Assembly (NCBI GenBank): GCA_944390735.1
Contig: CALXRL010000010.1
Coordinates: forward strand, 1-52,262
Length of the DNA stretch: 52,262 bases
Origin: an uncultured Victivallales bacterium
GTDB lineage: Bacteria; Verrucomicrobiota; Lentisphaeria; Victivallales; UBA1829
Direction of reading: 5' to 3'
Positions 24,373 through 36,893 of the stretch are shown here, piece after piece. Under the pieces are notes generated by a model. It saw only the letters and a program-made list of their open reading frames with translations, had not been told where the DNA came from and did no database searches. Made by a program: the position numbers and the translations under genes. The stretch's first letter is position 1. The number at the start of each line of letters is the position of its first letter.

Positions 24373-25761
24373 TCAGCGGCTGTGCACCATGTGCGAAAGT
24401 TTGGATTTTCCGAGCGGATAGACCTCGAATCCGATTTCAAAGAGCTTCCGGTGATCGAGGATGTTGCGTCCGTCGAAAAGGAATGCGGGCTTCTCCATGG
24501 AGTCGTAAAGTTTCCGGTAATCGAGTTCGGCGAAGCACTTCCAGTCCGTGATGACGGCGATGGCGTGAGCCCCGTGGGCGGCCTCGTAGGGATCGTCGCA
24601 ATATTCGATGCTTTCCTCATAGCCTCTCATATCGATGCGGGCGTTCGGAAGAGCCTGGGGATCGTGAATCGCCAGTTTCGCGTGTTCCTCGATCAGCATC
24701 TGGGAGATGTAGATGGCGGGCGATTCGCGGGTATCGCCCGTATCCGCCTTGAACGAAAAGCCGAAAAGAGCGATTCGCTTTCCGGAAAGCGTGTTGAACA
24801 TCGCCTTGACGATGCGTTCGGCGAACCGGCGTTCCTGATAATCATTCATAATGACCACCTGTTCCCAGTATTTTGCCACCGTCTGCAGATTGTACTGCTC
24901 GCAGAGATAGACCAGATTCAGAATGTCCTTTTTAAAACAGGACCCGCCGAATCCCACCCCGGGACGCAGAAACTTGGGTCCGATTCTGGAATCCATGCTG
25001 ACGGCTCTGGAGACCTCGGCCACATCGGCCCCGGTCCGTTCGCAGAGGGCGGAGATGCTGTTGATGGACGAGATTCTCTGCGCAAGCATCGCATTGGAGA
25101 CCAGTTTGGACATTTCGCTGCTCCAGACATTGGTCGTCAGGATCCGCTCCCTGGGCACCCAGCGGGCATACAGATCGACCAGGGTCTGCATCGCCTCGTG
25201 ACTGTCGGGAACGGTCATGGAACCGATCAGCACCCGGTCCGGATTCTCCAGATCCCGGATGGCCGTCCCCTCCGCCAGAAATTCTGGATTCGAAAGCACA
25301 TGGAACTCTATTCCGCGCGGATTCGACTGAAGAATCCGATGGATCGCCTCCGCCGCACGCACCGGAAGCGTGCTCTTTTCAATAACGATCTTGGTGGAAT
25401 CGGCGGTTTCGGCAATCAGGCGGGCGCACTTTTCCCAATATTGGAGATTGGCGGCCTTTCCGGCGCCCGCTCCAAAGGTTTTTGTCGGCGTATTCACGCT
25501 GACAAAGATCAGATAGGCGTTTCGGATTCCCTCCTCCACATCGGTGGTGAAAAACAGATTCCGTCCGCGCGCCTGTTTCACAACATCATAAAGCTCCGGT
25601 TCATAGATCGGAAGAGACTCCGAGTTCCAGCGGGCAATCCGATCCGCATTGATATCCGCAACGGTAACGGTGTAATCCGGACATTTGGCGGCGATCATCG
25701 CCATGGTGGGCCCCCCCACATATCCGGCCCCGATGCACAGAATCGACTTTTTATTCACCAT
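24373..25761 (-). CDS. ugd: UDP-glucose 6-dehydrogenase, animal-type
   Basis: It oxidises UDP-glucose to UDP-glucuronate with two NAD+. The 462-residue product has the Rossmann loop GAGYVGGP (11-18), SVNTPTKTFG (88-97), LSNPEFLAEGTA (156-167), the catalytic Cys at 275 in VGFGGSCFKKD, and DTGDTRES in the C-terminal part. From memory these blocks match vertebrate UGDH far more closely than E. coli or Bacillus Ugd: VLSNPEFLAEGTAI, LAQRISSINSISALCE and FGGSCFKKDILNLVYLCE are nearly identical, and the catalytic Cys is one position off the human one. The ATG at 25759-25761 follows AGGGG; the frame's earlier ATG lacks a binding site. Product use could be capsule, glycan or pentose-sugar synthesis. 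Confidence 0.94.
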   Translation of the reverse strand: MVNKKSILCIGAGYVGGPTMAMIAAKCPDYTVTVADINADRIARWNSESLPIYEPELYDVVKQARGRNLFFTTDVEEGIRNAYLIFVSVNTPTKTFGAGAGKAANLQYWEKCARLIAETADSTKIVIEKSTLPVRAAEAIHRILQSNPRGIEFHVLSNPEFLAEGTAIRDLENPDRVLIGSMTVPDSHEAMQTLVDLYARWVPRERILTTNVWSSEMSKLVSNAMLAQRISSINSISALCERTGADVAEVSRAVSMDSRIGPKFLRPGVGFGGSCFKKDILNLVYLCEQYNLQTVAKYWEQVVIMNDYQERRFAERIVKAMFNTLSGKRIALFGFSFKADTGDTRESPAIYISQMLIEEHAKLAIHDPQALPNARIDMRGYEESIEYCDDPYEAAHGAHAIAVITDWKCFAELDYRKLYDSMEKPAFLFDGRNILDHRKLFEIGFEVYPLGKSKLSHMVHSR

Positions 25762-25800
25762 AATCAACCCCTGTCTTTTTTTGAAAACCAACAAAAAAGA

Positions 25801-25822
25801 TCCGCCGCGGAAGAGCGGCGGA
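25801..25822 (-). terminator. second of two tandem terminators between guaB and ugd
   Basis: TCCGCCGC-GGAAGA-GCGGCGGA is a perfect 8-bp stem. On the minus strand it runs into a TCTTTTTT tract (25793-25800). It would stop guaB transcripts before ugd. Confidence 0.85.
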
Positions 25823-25832
25823 ACAACAAACC

Positions 25833-25866
25833 GGCGGAAAAAACGGAATCCTCCGTTTTTTCCGCC
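25833..25866 (-). terminator. first of two tandem hairpins after guaB
   Basis: A perfect 15-bp stem (GGCGGAAAAAACGGA pairing with its complement) around a 4-base loop. The internal A/T run gives it a U-tract inside the stem. It lies 6 bases after the guaB stop on the minus strand. Confidence 0.75.
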
Positions 25867-25872
25867 TCGAAC

Positions 25873-27372
25873 TTAATTTTCCGACATGTAGTTCGGAGCA
25901 TCCTTCGACATGATGATGTCATGCGGATGCGCTTCCTTCAGCCCCGAGGTGCTGACACGGATCACCTTCGCTCTTGCGGTAAGCTCCGCGATGGTCCGGG
26001 TTCCGCAGTAGCCGAGCGAATAGCGCAGTCCGCCGGCGAACTGATAAATCACTTCCCAGAGAGCGCCGCGATACGGAACCATGCCTTCCACACCCTGCGG
26101 AACGAGTTTTTTGGAATCGTCCACATCGCTCTGTCCGTAGCGTTCGCGGCTTCCCTTGTTTTTCTTCATGGCCTCCAGACTTCCCATTCCGCGGTAGATC
26201 ACATAGCGGCGGCCGTTGTGGATCATTTTTTCGCCGGGGCTTTCAAGGGTTGCGGCGAGCACCGATCCCATCATGACGCTGGTTGCACCGACGGCAAAGG
26301 CCTTTGCCACATCGCCGGACTGCTTGATTCCGCCGTCGGCGATCAGGGGGAGTTCATCGCCGATGGCCTTGCGCACCTGATAAATCGCGGTGACCTGCGG
26401 CGTTCCGACACCCGCGACCACCCGCGTGGTGCAGATGGATCCGGGTCCGATCCCCACTTTCACGGCATCGACTCCCGCATCCGCGAGCGCTTTTCCCGCT
26501 TCGCCGGTTGCGACATTTCCGGCCACGACATCAATTCCGGGATAGTTCTTCTTCAGATATTTCACGGTTTCGATCACGCCCTTGGAGTGTCCGTGCGCCG
26601 TATCCAGAACGAACGCATCCACCTCGGCGGCGGCAAGCAGTTCGATGCGTTTTTCTTCATAGGGTCCGATTGCGGCGGCAACGCGGAGGCGGTGTTCCGG
26701 ATCGCGGTTGTATGCGGGAGCGTCGTTCATAATCAGCGTCTTGACGTCGGAGAAACTGTAAAGACCGGTCAGACGTCCGTTTGCATCGACGGTCGGGAGC
26801 TTGCCGATCTTGTTCTCCCTCATGATTTTGTAAGCCTGCTGAAGTTCCGTTCCGCAGGGAGCTGTCACGACATGTTTCGTCATGACATCGGAAAGTCTGG
26901 CGCTGTAATCGGAAAGGTATTTCACGTCCCGCGCGGTGACAATGCCGACGAGCTTTCCGTTGTCATCCACAATCGGGAACCCGGAAAAGGAATACTGCTT
27001 CTCCTCCTTCACGCGAAGCATTTCCTCCACGGTCTGATCGGGGGAAAAGGAGATCGGCGTGCGGATGAAGCCATTCAAATAGTACTTGACCTTGCGAACC
27101 TCCTCGGCCTGACGTTCGGGCGTCAGATTCTTGTGAATCACACCGATTCCGCCGAGTTTCGCCATCGCGATGGCCATTTCGCTTTCGGTCACGGTATCCA
27201 TGGCAGCGCTGACGAAGGGGACGTTCAGATGAATATTGCGTGTGAACTGTGTTTCGATGTTGGTCTCGGACGGAAGAAAATCCGCATACTGCGTAATCAG
27301 TGAGATGTCGTCGAAAGTGAGACCTTCGTGTTTGAAAGTCCCCATGAAGTCGTCCATAAAAGCATTGCCCAT
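25873..27372 (-). CDS. guaB: inosine-5'-monophosphate dehydrogenase
   Basis: It converts IMP to XMP with NAD+, the first step of GMP synthesis. The 499-residue product has a TIM barrel interrupted by a pair of CBS domains (about 95-215; [21 protein letters not shown], then [20 protein letters not shown]). The catalytic loop is [15 protein letters not shown] with the active-site Cys, [14 protein letters not shown] binds phosphate, and the flap is near GMGSLEAM and SRERYGQ. The ATG at 27370-27372 follows GGGAGAT. Two later in-frame Met codons (6 and 10) are possible but lack better sites. Promoter at 27433-27460, with a hairpin at the very 5' end of the mRNA. Confidence 0.97.
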   Translation of the reverse strand: MGNAFMDDFMGTFKHEGLTFDDISLITQYADFLPSETNIETQFTRNIHLNVPFVSAAMDTVTESEMAIAMAKLGGIGVIHKNLTPERQAEEVRKVKYYLNGFIRTPISFSPDQTVEEMLRVKEEKQYSFSGFPIVDDNGKLVGIVTARDVKYLSDYSARLSDVMTKHVVTAPCGTELQQAYKIMRENKIGKLPTVDANGRLTGLYSFSDVKTLIMNDAPAYNRDPEHRLRVAAAIGPYEEKRIELLAAAEVDAFVLDTAHGHSKGVIETVKYLKKNYPGIDVVAGNVATGEAGKALADAGVDAVKVGIGPGSICTTRVVAGVGTPQVTAIYQVRKAIGDELPLIADGGIKQSGDVAKAFAVGATSVMMGSVLAATLESPGEKMIHNGRRYVIYRGMGSLEAMKKNKGSRERYGQSDVDDSKKLVPQGVEGMVPYRGALWEVIYQFAGGLRYSLGYCGTRTIAELTARAKVIRVSTSGLKEAHPHDIIMSKDAPNYMSEN

Positions 27373-27408
27373 TTCGTATCTCCCTTAATGATGGTGGGCC
27401 GCATGCGC

Positions 27409-27427
27409 GGCAAAAGTTCCTTTTGCC
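27409..27427 (-). other. hairpin at the 5' end of the guaB mRNA
   Basis: GGCAAAAG-TTC-CTTTTGCC (plus-strand reading) is a perfect 8-bp stem with a 3-base loop. From the promoter position the transcript would begin at about 27426, so this hairpin would form its first 19 bases. It may protect the 5' end from decay or act in initiation control. Confidence 0.5.
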
Positions 27428-27432
27428 TCTGA

Positions 27433-27460
27433 AATATAGCTTCTTCCGGCATTTTTTCAA
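27433..27460 (-). promoter_or_regulatory. promoter of guaB
   Basis: Minus strand TTGAAA (27455-27460), 16 bases, TATATT (27433-27438). Both hexamers match the consensus at five of six positions. Confidence 0.65.
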
Positions 27461-27671
27461 GTCGGATCCGGATAAAAAACCGGGAAAGTGTTCTTTTCCG
27501 CGCATTTGCAGGCGGAAACGGCGGGAGACGGGGAACGGAAAATAGTCAACTGTTTTAGTCGTCTTTCAACAAACGGCCTCCTGATTTTACAAAAATAAAC
27601 CGTTTCTACTCCGTTCAAAGAGTGTTTTTCACAGACAAAACAGGAAAAAATTTGAAAATTTTCTCAAAACG
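27461..27671. other. intergenic spacer between guaB and the HTH gene
   Basis: About 210 bases, increasingly AT-rich toward the right, with a GAAAATTTTC palindrome near 27651-27662 and runs of A and T. No gene is supported. It probably carries upstream promoter DNA for the HTH gene. Confidence 0.5.
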
Positions 27672-27736
27672 CATCGTTCCGGACTTTCCAAAATGAACTT
27701 TCCGGGATATATTTTGTCTATTACGCCGGAACGATG
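27672..27736. promoter_or_regulatory. 11-bp inverted repeat flanking a promoter, operator-pair candidate
   Basis: CATCGTTCCGG (27672-27682) and its exact complement CCGGAACGATG (27726-27736) have centres 54 bp apart, about five helical turns. They bracket the promoter at 27685-27713, one arm just before the -35 and one just after the likely start. Two direct copies of ACTTTCC (27683-27689, 27697-27703) lie between them. Confidence 0.55.
27685..27713 (+). promoter_or_regulatory. promoter of the HTH gene
   Basis: TTTCCA (27685-27690), 17 bases, TATATT (27708-27713). Transcription would start near 27720, about 80 bases before the GTG at 27803. Confidence 0.5.
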
Positions 27737-27802
27737 GGATAAACGAGATTAAACAGACAACCTTACCCGTCCAAGAACGGAAGAAGCAACGGAGAACGAA
27801 CG

Positions 27803-31250
<3,448 letters not shown>

Positions 31251-31327
31251 CCGATCCCGGCGGAGCGGGCGGTATCTCGTTTCAATCCGGCCCGCGGAAC
31301 GGAAACATCTTAGGTATGGAGAAAAAA

Positions 31328-32428
31328 ATGGCAGAGGAAGCGAAAGTCAAAAGAAGCGGAATTGATCCGGCGACCCGGGACAAGAATCTCGGAATCGCCC
31401 TGGCTCAGATTGAAAAGGAATTCGGCAAAGGCAGCATCATGAAACTCGGAGACAATTCCGCCGCCACGGATGTCTCGGTCATCAGCACCGGAGCGCTGTC
31501 GCTGGACATTGCGCTCGGCATCATGGGGGTTCCCCGGGGAAGAATCGTGGAGATCTTCGGTCCGGAATCCTCCGGAAAAACGACGCTCTGCATGCATATC
31601 ATTGCCAATGCGCAGCGCGCGGGCGGTGTCGCGGCGATCATCGACGCGGAACATGCGGTCGACCCCGCCTATGCGGCGAAAATCGGAGTCAAGGTGGATG
31701 ATCTGCTCATCTCCCAGCCGGACTGCGGAGAAGATGCGCTGAACATTGCCGACATGCTTGTCCGAAGCAACGCGGTCGACGTTCTGGTGGTGGACTCCGT
31801 TGCCGCGCTGGTGCCCCGTGCGGAAATCGAGGGGCAGATGGGCGATTCGTTCGTCGGCCTTCACGCCCGGCTGATGTCGCAGGCGCTCCGGAAACTCACC
31901 GGAGCCATCAGCCGGAGCAGAACATGCTGCATCTTCACCAACCAGATCCGGGAGAAGATCGGCGTCATGTTCGGCAATCCGGAAACGACCACAGGCGGAA
32001 ACGCCATGAAATTTTACAGTTCCATCCGCATGGACATCCGCCGGATCGGAACCATCAAGGAAGGCGACGAAGTTGTGGCGGCGAAAACCCGCGTCAAGAT
32101 TGTCAAGAACAAGCTGGCGCCGCCGTTCAAGACCGCGGAATTCGACATCAACTGGAATGAAGGCATTTCGCGGGTCGGTTCGATCGTCGATGTCGGAACC
32201 GACATGGGAATTCTGGAAAAGCGCGGATCCTGGTTTGCATTCGAAGGGGAACAGATTGCCCAGGGACGGGAACAGGCCAAAGCCGTCATTGCGGAACGAA
32301 GCGATCTGGAAAACCGGATTCTCACCCGCATCCGGGAGAAACTCGCGGAACGGAAAGCCGCCGCGGCCGGACTTCCGCCTCAGCAGGCGGCAGCTCCCGA
32401 AGCCAGACAGGATGCGGAAAAATCCTAA
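31328..32428 (+). CDS. recA: recombinase A
   Basis: It catalyses homologous strand exchange and triggers LexA self-cleavage where LexA exists. 366 residues: Walker [10 protein letters not shown] at 78-86, [21 protein letters not shown], the loop-2 region [12 protein letters not shown], and an Ala/Gln/Lys-rich C-terminal tail. An ATG four codons earlier (31316) is in frame, but it has no binding site, whereas GGAG lies 7 bases before the ATG at 31328. The gene is 77 bases after gyrB and no separate promoter is obvious, so it may be cotranscribed with gyrB. No recognised SOS box is seen. Confidence 0.97.
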   Translation: MAEEAKVKRSGIDPATRDKNLGIALAQIEKEFGKGSIMKLGDNSAATDVSVISTGALSLDIALGIMGVPRGRIVEIFGPESSGKTTLCMHIIANAQRAGGVAAIIDAEHAVDPAYAAKIGVKVDDLLISQPDCGEDALNIADMLVRSNAVDVLVVDSVAALVPRAEIEGQMGDSFVGLHARLMSQALRKLTGAISRSRTCCIFTNQIREKIGVMFGNPETTTGGNAMKFYSSIRMDIRRIGTIKEGDEVVAAKTRVKIVKNKLAPPFKTAEFDINWNEGISRVGSIVDVGTDMGILEKRGSWFAFEGEQIAQGREQAKAVIAERSDLENRILTRIREKLAERKAAAAGLPPQQAAAPEARQDAEKS

Positions 32429-32449
32429 TTGTTCTCCGGCAGAGGTGTC

Positions 32450-34990
32450 ATGAGCAGAACGATTTGCACCGGATCAGGGATCAAAGGCGGCGCGACACGC
32501 TTTCTGGCGATTGCGTCCGCCCTCTTTCTGCTGCCCGCGTTCGCCCAGGATACCGCGGTCTACCGGAACCGGATCTCGGGGGATCAGTCCTTTGCGGCGG
32601 GGGAGTATCCGGTCGCCGCAAGTTTCTATGCGCAATACGCAAGAGAGGCGGCCGACGCCGGGGACAAGGACTCCCTGCGCGACGCCTATGAACGGCAGAT
32701 CGACGCCCTCATTCTGGGCCGGATGCCGGAGATGGCGGAACGGATTCTCAATGAATATGAGATGCGCTATCCGGGAGTCAATCCGCTTTCGCTTTCCATG
32801 TGGAAAGCCGATCTGAAAAATCTTCAGAGACATCCCGCGGATGCGATCCGGATTCTGGAACGGATCATGCCGGGACTGACCACCGAAGACCCGCGCCGTC
32901 TGCGAGCCCTCTCCTCGCTGGCGCACGCCCATGAATTGAACCGGAACTTTGCGGCGGCGGCCGATACCTATCAGGCGCTGATGTCGGCGGCGGCTAAAAC
33001 GCCGCTGGCCAGAACCGCGTTTGAACGCCGGATTCTCTGTCTGGCGGCCGGACCGGCACCGCACCGCGCCCTGGAGGAGCTGCTGAATCTGCCGGACTCC
33101 ATCTCGGAGGCGGACCGCGAAGTTTTCCGCCTTCTGATGCTCTTCACGCTGATCCGGACCGAAGGGTTCGCCAACCTCTCCGCCTCGTGGCAGGATGCGC
33201 TGCGTCATCTGCCGACAACCCGGACACCGGTTCTTTACGCGGTGCTCTCCGCCATCGGAGATGAGGCGGCAAAAGCCGGCCGCTTTGAAATGGCGCTGGA
33301 GGCCTATCGCGCGGCATTCTCCCAGGCGGACAACAAGGGCCACGCATACGACACCATTCAGAATCTGGTCAAACTTCTGGACCGGACCGGCGAACCGGCA
33401 AAAGCGGCCGAGCTTGCCTTGAAATCGCTCGAACTTTTCAAAGGGCCCTACGCCACCGCGGAGATCAAACTGAAAACAGCACGGATCCTGCGTTCGGCCG
33501 GAAAAAACACGGAGGCGGTGGAACTCTATCAGAACATCGCATCCGATCCCGCCGCGGGGACCGCGATCCGGAAAACCGCCGTTCTGGAATGCGCCTATCT
33601 TCAGAACGCCATGAACCTTCCGGAAGCCGCGGAGAAAACCCTTCAGGCGTATTTCCATTCGCCGGAGCAGAAAGGCGAGCTGGATTTTCTCTCCGCCGAT
33701 CTTCTGTTCCGCCGGAACGAGTTTTCCCGCGCGGCGGAAGCCTTTCAGCGGACGGCGGCACAGTATCCCGCGTTCCGCTCCAGAGCCCTGTATCAAAGTG
33801 CGCTCGCCTGGTTTTCCGCCAAACAGTATGCGAACGCCATCGCCGGAGCAGACGAGCTTGCGCAGAAAGATCCGCGCGGCGAATATACCGCCGGAGCCCT
33901 GTACCTGAAGGCCATGGCGCAGGAGGCCGCCGGCATGCCCCTGCAGGCCTTGAAGTCCTACGAGGATTACGCCGGACTTCCCGGCGCGAAACCGGCCTAC
34001 GCGGCCAAGGCCCTCTTCCAGGCGGCGAAACTGGCCTTTTCCCGGAAACAGCCGCTGGAGGCGGAACGACTCTTTCAGGCGCTGATCACACGCTATCCGA
34101 AGGATCCGCTCGCACCCGCGGCGGCCTACTGGCGGATCTACTCCTTCCAGTCGAGGGGAGATGAGATTCTGGCGGAACGGGAGACCTGGCTCCTGGTGGA
34201 CAAATATCCGGATACCGACTATGCCATTGATGCGCTCTTCAATCTGGCGGCCCACTATGCGGATTCCGGTTCGGCGCCGCGCGCGAACGCGGTGCTCGAC
34301 GATCTCCTGAAACGGGTGAAATCCGATTCCCTGAAGGCGAAGGTGCTTCTGGAAAAAGCCGTGATCGCCTTCAAATCGGGAGACAATGCCGGCGCGCTGA
34401 CGCTTCTGGAGCAGCTTTACACCCGATATCCGAATGTGCCGGTTCTTCCGGAAGTCTACTATCTCCATGCCGACATTCTCCGGAAGAACGGCGACGACGA
34501 CCAGGCTCTCCGCTATTACAGCAAGGTTCTGGAACACCATCCGGATCCGGTCATGGAAACGGCGGCAATCGGCTCTATCGCGGATACGCTGTTCCACCGG
34601 GCCTCCGTGCAGAACGATCCGTCGCTGTACCGCGATGCGCTGGCCCGGTACCATCAGATTCTGACCAGAAACGACCTCCCGGAATCCATCCGGACCATGG
34701 CGTTCTGCAAAAGCGGCCGCTGCGAGGAGCTGCTCGGCAACGACGACCGGGCGCTGGAGCAATACAAGACCGCCGTCTATCATCTGAATCCGGAAGCGTC
34801 TTCCGCCACCGTCCTGTGGGGAACAAAAGCGGCGGAGGCGCTGGTTTCGCTGGCGGAAAAACGACCGCTGAAACTCCATGTGGAAGCGGCGGTCGCCGCC
34901 CTTCAGAAACTCGCCGATCTGGATCTGATGGAGCCCGAATTCATCGATGAAAGAATCCTGAAACTGGAAAAATTGAAATACAAACCCTGA
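32450..34990 (+). CDS. exported tetratricopeptide-repeat protein
   Basis: 846 residues. A signal peptide (basic start, then FLAIASALFLLPAFAQ) is followed by about 800 residues of helical repeats. Many are recognisable TPR units (AAEAFQRTAAQYPAFRS, AERLFQALITRYPKDPLAPAA, ALRYYSKVLEHHPDPV), with the A/G-x-x-x-Y/F-x-x-A rhythm and prolines at repeat ends. It probably sits in the periplasm as a scaffold, comparable in position to the TPR protein CpoB (YbgF) of the Tol system but far larger. Start at 32450 (MSRTICTG), behind AGAGGTG; the frame opens 7 codons earlier. It is 21 bases after recA and 20 bases before an ExbB/TolQ gene, so it is part of that complex by context. Confidence 0.85.
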   Translation: MSRTICTGSGIKGGATRFLAIASALFLLPAFAQDTAVYRNRISGDQSFAAGEYPVAASFYAQYAREAADAGDKDSLRDAYERQIDALILGRMPEMAERILNEYEMRYPGVNPLSLSMWKADLKNLQRHPADAIRILERIMPGLTTEDPRRLRALSSLAHAHELNRNFAAAADTYQALMSAAAKTPLARTAFERRILCLAAGPAPHRALEELLNLPDSISEADREVFRLLMLFTLIRTEGFANLSASWQDALRHLPTTRTPVLYAVLSAIGDEAAKAGRFEMALEAYRAAFSQADNKGHAYDTIQNLVKLLDRTGEPAKAAELALKSLELFKGPYATAEIKLKTARILRSAGKNTEAVELYQNIASDPAAGTAIRKTAVLECAYLQNAMNLPEAAEKTLQAYFHSPEQKGELDFLSADLLFRRNEFSRAAEAFQRTAAQYPAFRSRALYQSALAWFSAKQYANAIAGADELAQKDPRGEYTAGALYLKAMAQEAAGMPLQALKSYEDYAGLPGAKPAYAAKALFQAAKLAFSRKQPLEAERLFQALITRYPKDPLAPAAAYWRIYSFQSRGDEILAERETWLLVDKYPDTDYAIDALFNLAAHYADSGSAPRANAVLDDLLKRVKSDSLKAKVLLEKAVIAFKSGDNAGALTLLEQLYTRYPNVPVLPEVYYLHADILRKNGDDDQALRYYSKVLEHHPDPVMETAAIGSIADTLFHRASVQNDPSLYRDALARYHQILTRNDLPESIRTMAFCKSGRCEELLGNDDRALEQYKTAVYHLNPEASSATVLWGTKAAEALVSLAEKRPLKLHVEAAVAALQKLADLDLMEPEFIDERILKLEKLKYKP

Positions 34991-35010
34991 GAAAGAGCAA
35001 GGATGAAATC

Positions 35011-35676
35011 ATGGAATATCTCTCAATGATCAAAAACGGCGGGCCGGTGATGTTCATCATCGTGGGATGCAGCATCGTCGCGATGTTTATTTTTGTGGAA
35101 AAATGGTTTCAGTTCCACCGGGCGCAGGTGAATGTGCGGGAGCTGGTCAACGGACTGATCAATGTGCTCAAACGAGACGGAATGATCGAAGCGATCACCC
35201 TCTGCGACCATACCCCCGGCCCCGTGGCGCGGCTGCTGACAGCGGCGATTCAGGCCTACCAGAACGATGATGATGTCCAGCAGTCGATCGAGGACGCCTC
35301 CATCGTGGAGCTTCCCCGTCTGGAATCGCATCTGAACATTCTTGCCACGATCTCCTACATAGCGCCCCTGCTCGGTCTTCTGGGAACCGTGGTCGGCATG
35401 GCCGACGCGTTTGAAGCCATTCAGGCGAAGCAGGGCATCTCGCTGACGCTGGCGGATCTTTCCGGTGGCATCTATCAGGCGCTCGCGACTACAACGGCGG
35501 GACTGATTGTGGCGGTCATCAGTCACATTGCCTACAACTATCTGGTTTCCAGAATCCAGTCGTTCTGCGTGGAAATGGAAAAGGCTTCCTCGGAAATTCT
35601 TTACTTCTTCAAACATCACAAGGCGTCCAGACATGATGAAATTCGAAAACAGGATGAGAATTCAAACAAGGCTTAA
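35011..35676 (+). CDS. MotA/TolQ/ExbB proton channel family protein
   Basis: 221 residues. One membrane segment lies near 12-32 (GPVMFIIVGCSIVAMFIFVEKW), and a cytosolic helical part with PRLESHLNILATISYIAPLLGLLGTVVGM starts the second membrane pair. The third segment is LATTTAGLIVAVISHIAYNYLV. The G-L-L-G-T-V-x-G-M motif and the Thr-rich third helix are diagnostic. It forms the proton-driven motor with the ExbD-like protein encoded next, whose gene overlaps it by 44 bases. Whether it works as ExbB (TonB) or TolQ (Tol) cannot be decided from sequence. Confidence 0.92.
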   Translation: MEYLSMIKNGGPVMFIIVGCSIVAMFIFVEKWFQFHRAQVNVRELVNGLINVLKRDGMIEAITLCDHTPGPVARLLTAAIQAYQNDDDVQQSIEDASIVELPRLESHLNILATISYIAPLLGLLGTVVGMADAFEAIQAKQGISLTLADLSGGIYQALATTTAGLIVAVISHIAYNYLVSRIQSFCVEMEKASSEILYFFKHHKASRHDEIRKQDENSNKA

Positions 35677-36097
35677 AATCCACCAGGGGTGTCCGGATCT
35701 GGTGCCGTTTCTCTGCCTCTTCTTCCTGATGCTGATCTTTTTCATGATCGGCAGTTCCTTTGTGCAGGTTTCCGGAATTCCCGTGGATCTGCCGGAAATT
35801 CAGGTCCGGAGCAGTTTCGGAGCGAAGAAAATCGTCATTACGGTCAACAAGAGCGGACAAATCTTCCTGAACGACATCGAGATCTCCGACAGCGCAAAGC
35901 TGAAGGCAAAACTTCTGGATCTGGCCGCGACCTCTCAGGACAGAACCACCATCATTCTCCGGGCGGACGCGTCGACGGAATACGGAACCGTCGCCCGGAT
36001 CATGTCCCTTGCGGAAGAGCTGAAAATCAATGTCTTTCTTCTGACCACCCCCCCTGCCTCCCGCGCGGGAGGAATCCGGTTCTTCGACGCGGAGTAA
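35633..36097 (+). CDS. ExbD/TolR family protein
   Basis: 154 residues, starting MMKFENRM at 35633. The topology is typical: a short cytosolic N-terminus, one membrane helix (LVPFLCLFFLMLIFFMIGSSFV) preceded by the proton-carrying Asp (CPDLVPF), then a periplasmic domain with KIVITVNKSGQIFLNDIEI and TTIILRADASTEYGTVARIM. The coding region starts inside the ExbB-like gene, so translation is probably coupled. Confidence 0.9.
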   Translation: MMKFENRMRIQTRLKIHQGCPDLVPFLCLFFLMLIFFMIGSSFVQVSGIPVDLPEIQVRSSFGAKKIVITVNKSGQIFLNDIEISDSAKLKAKLLDLAATSQDRTTIILRADASTEYGTVARIMSLAEELKINVFLLTTPPASRAGGIRFFDAE

Positions 36098-36101
36098 CTC
36101 C

Positions 36102-36893
36102 ATGACGGCAAGGGAAACAGAGACCGCGGTCGTCCGCAAGGAAGGAAGACTCCGCATTTTCGCCCTGGCGCTTCTCATTGCCGTCGCGCTGCACTTTCTG
36201 CCGATGTTTATTTTCACGCCCCTGAAAAGCACTCCGGAGAGGGAACAGACGGATCGCCGCTTCACGGTCATGGTCAACAACGTTCCCTCCGCGCAGTACG
36301 ATCCCTTCGACCTGTACTACTGGCTGAAATATGAAAATCCCGTTCTCTTTGCCGAACCGGATTACGATACCGGCTTTTCCGCGTGGCAGAGAGAGCGCCG
36401 CGCCCGTCTGGAAACGGAGGACGCTTCCCGGCCGCTCCAACTCTCCCTGACAGGCCCGATCGCCTTTCCGAAAAATCAGTACGACTTTACTCCCCGGACC
36501 CCGGAGAAGCTTCTCTCGCCGCTGGCCATCCGAATGCCTTTCCGACTGGCCGCCCCCGCCCGTCCGGAGAAACGAACCACGACCTTCCCGAAGTGGACCG
36601 CCGCAGATGGAACCGATCTCGGCGCCCTCTTTCCCGATGGAGACCAGATCCGAGCCCTCGTCGCCCGGAAAGAACCGAAATATGCGACGGTGCTTCTGCT
36701 CACCCCCGGACGCGTACCGGAACTGCCGCCGACCATCAAAGTCGGCCGCTCCTCGGGCTCTCCGGAACTTGACATGAGGGCCGCCGGAGCATTGGCGGCG
36801 TTCGCCGGAAGCGACGAAAACCGCCCGATGCTCAAAAAATTAAAATACGTCATTGTCGACTGGGGCAACGTCAAAAGGAGTCCGCAGCCATGA
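36102..36893 (+). CDS. membrane-anchored protein in the TonB/TolA position
   Basis: 263 residues. A charged cytosolic start is followed by one membrane helix (ALALLIAVALHFLPMFIF at about 20-37) and a soluble, Pro- and Arg-rich remainder without a clear C-terminal TonB fold. The histidine within the membrane helix (ALHFLPM) recalls the S-H-x-x-x pattern that TonB uses to couple to ExbBD. It begins 4 bases after the exbD-like gene and overlaps the next gene by four bases (ATGA). A function as the energy-transducing arm is inferred from position and topology; I do not recognise the family. Confidence 0.7.
   Translation: MTARETETAVVRKEGRLRIFALALLIAVALHFLPMFIFTPLKSTPEREQTDRRFTVMVNNVPSAQYDPFDLYYWLKYENPVLFAEPDYDTGFSAWQRERRARLETEDASRPLQLSLTGPIAFPKNQYDFTPRTPEKLLSPLAIRMPFRLAAPARPEKRTTTFPKWTAADGTDLGALFPDGDQIRALVARKEPKYATVLLLTPGRVPELPPTIKVGRSSGSPELDMRAAGALAAFAGSDENRPMLKKLKYVIVDWGNVKRSPQP

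Noticed and set aside
24208..27303. 1031-codon plus-strand frame across the esterase, ugd and guaB genes
   Set aside because: It is antisense to three well-recognised genes and crosses two terminators; no start site or motif supports it.
31316..31327. Alternative recA start four codons upstream
   Set aside because: No Shine-Dalgarno at proper distance; the GGAG that serves the chosen start lies within these codons.
32474..34879. Long minus-strand open frame opposite the TPR gene (801 codons)
   Set aside because: The plus strand has a signal peptide, TPR repeats and an operon context; the minus product is Arg/Gly/Phe-rich and unlike any protein.
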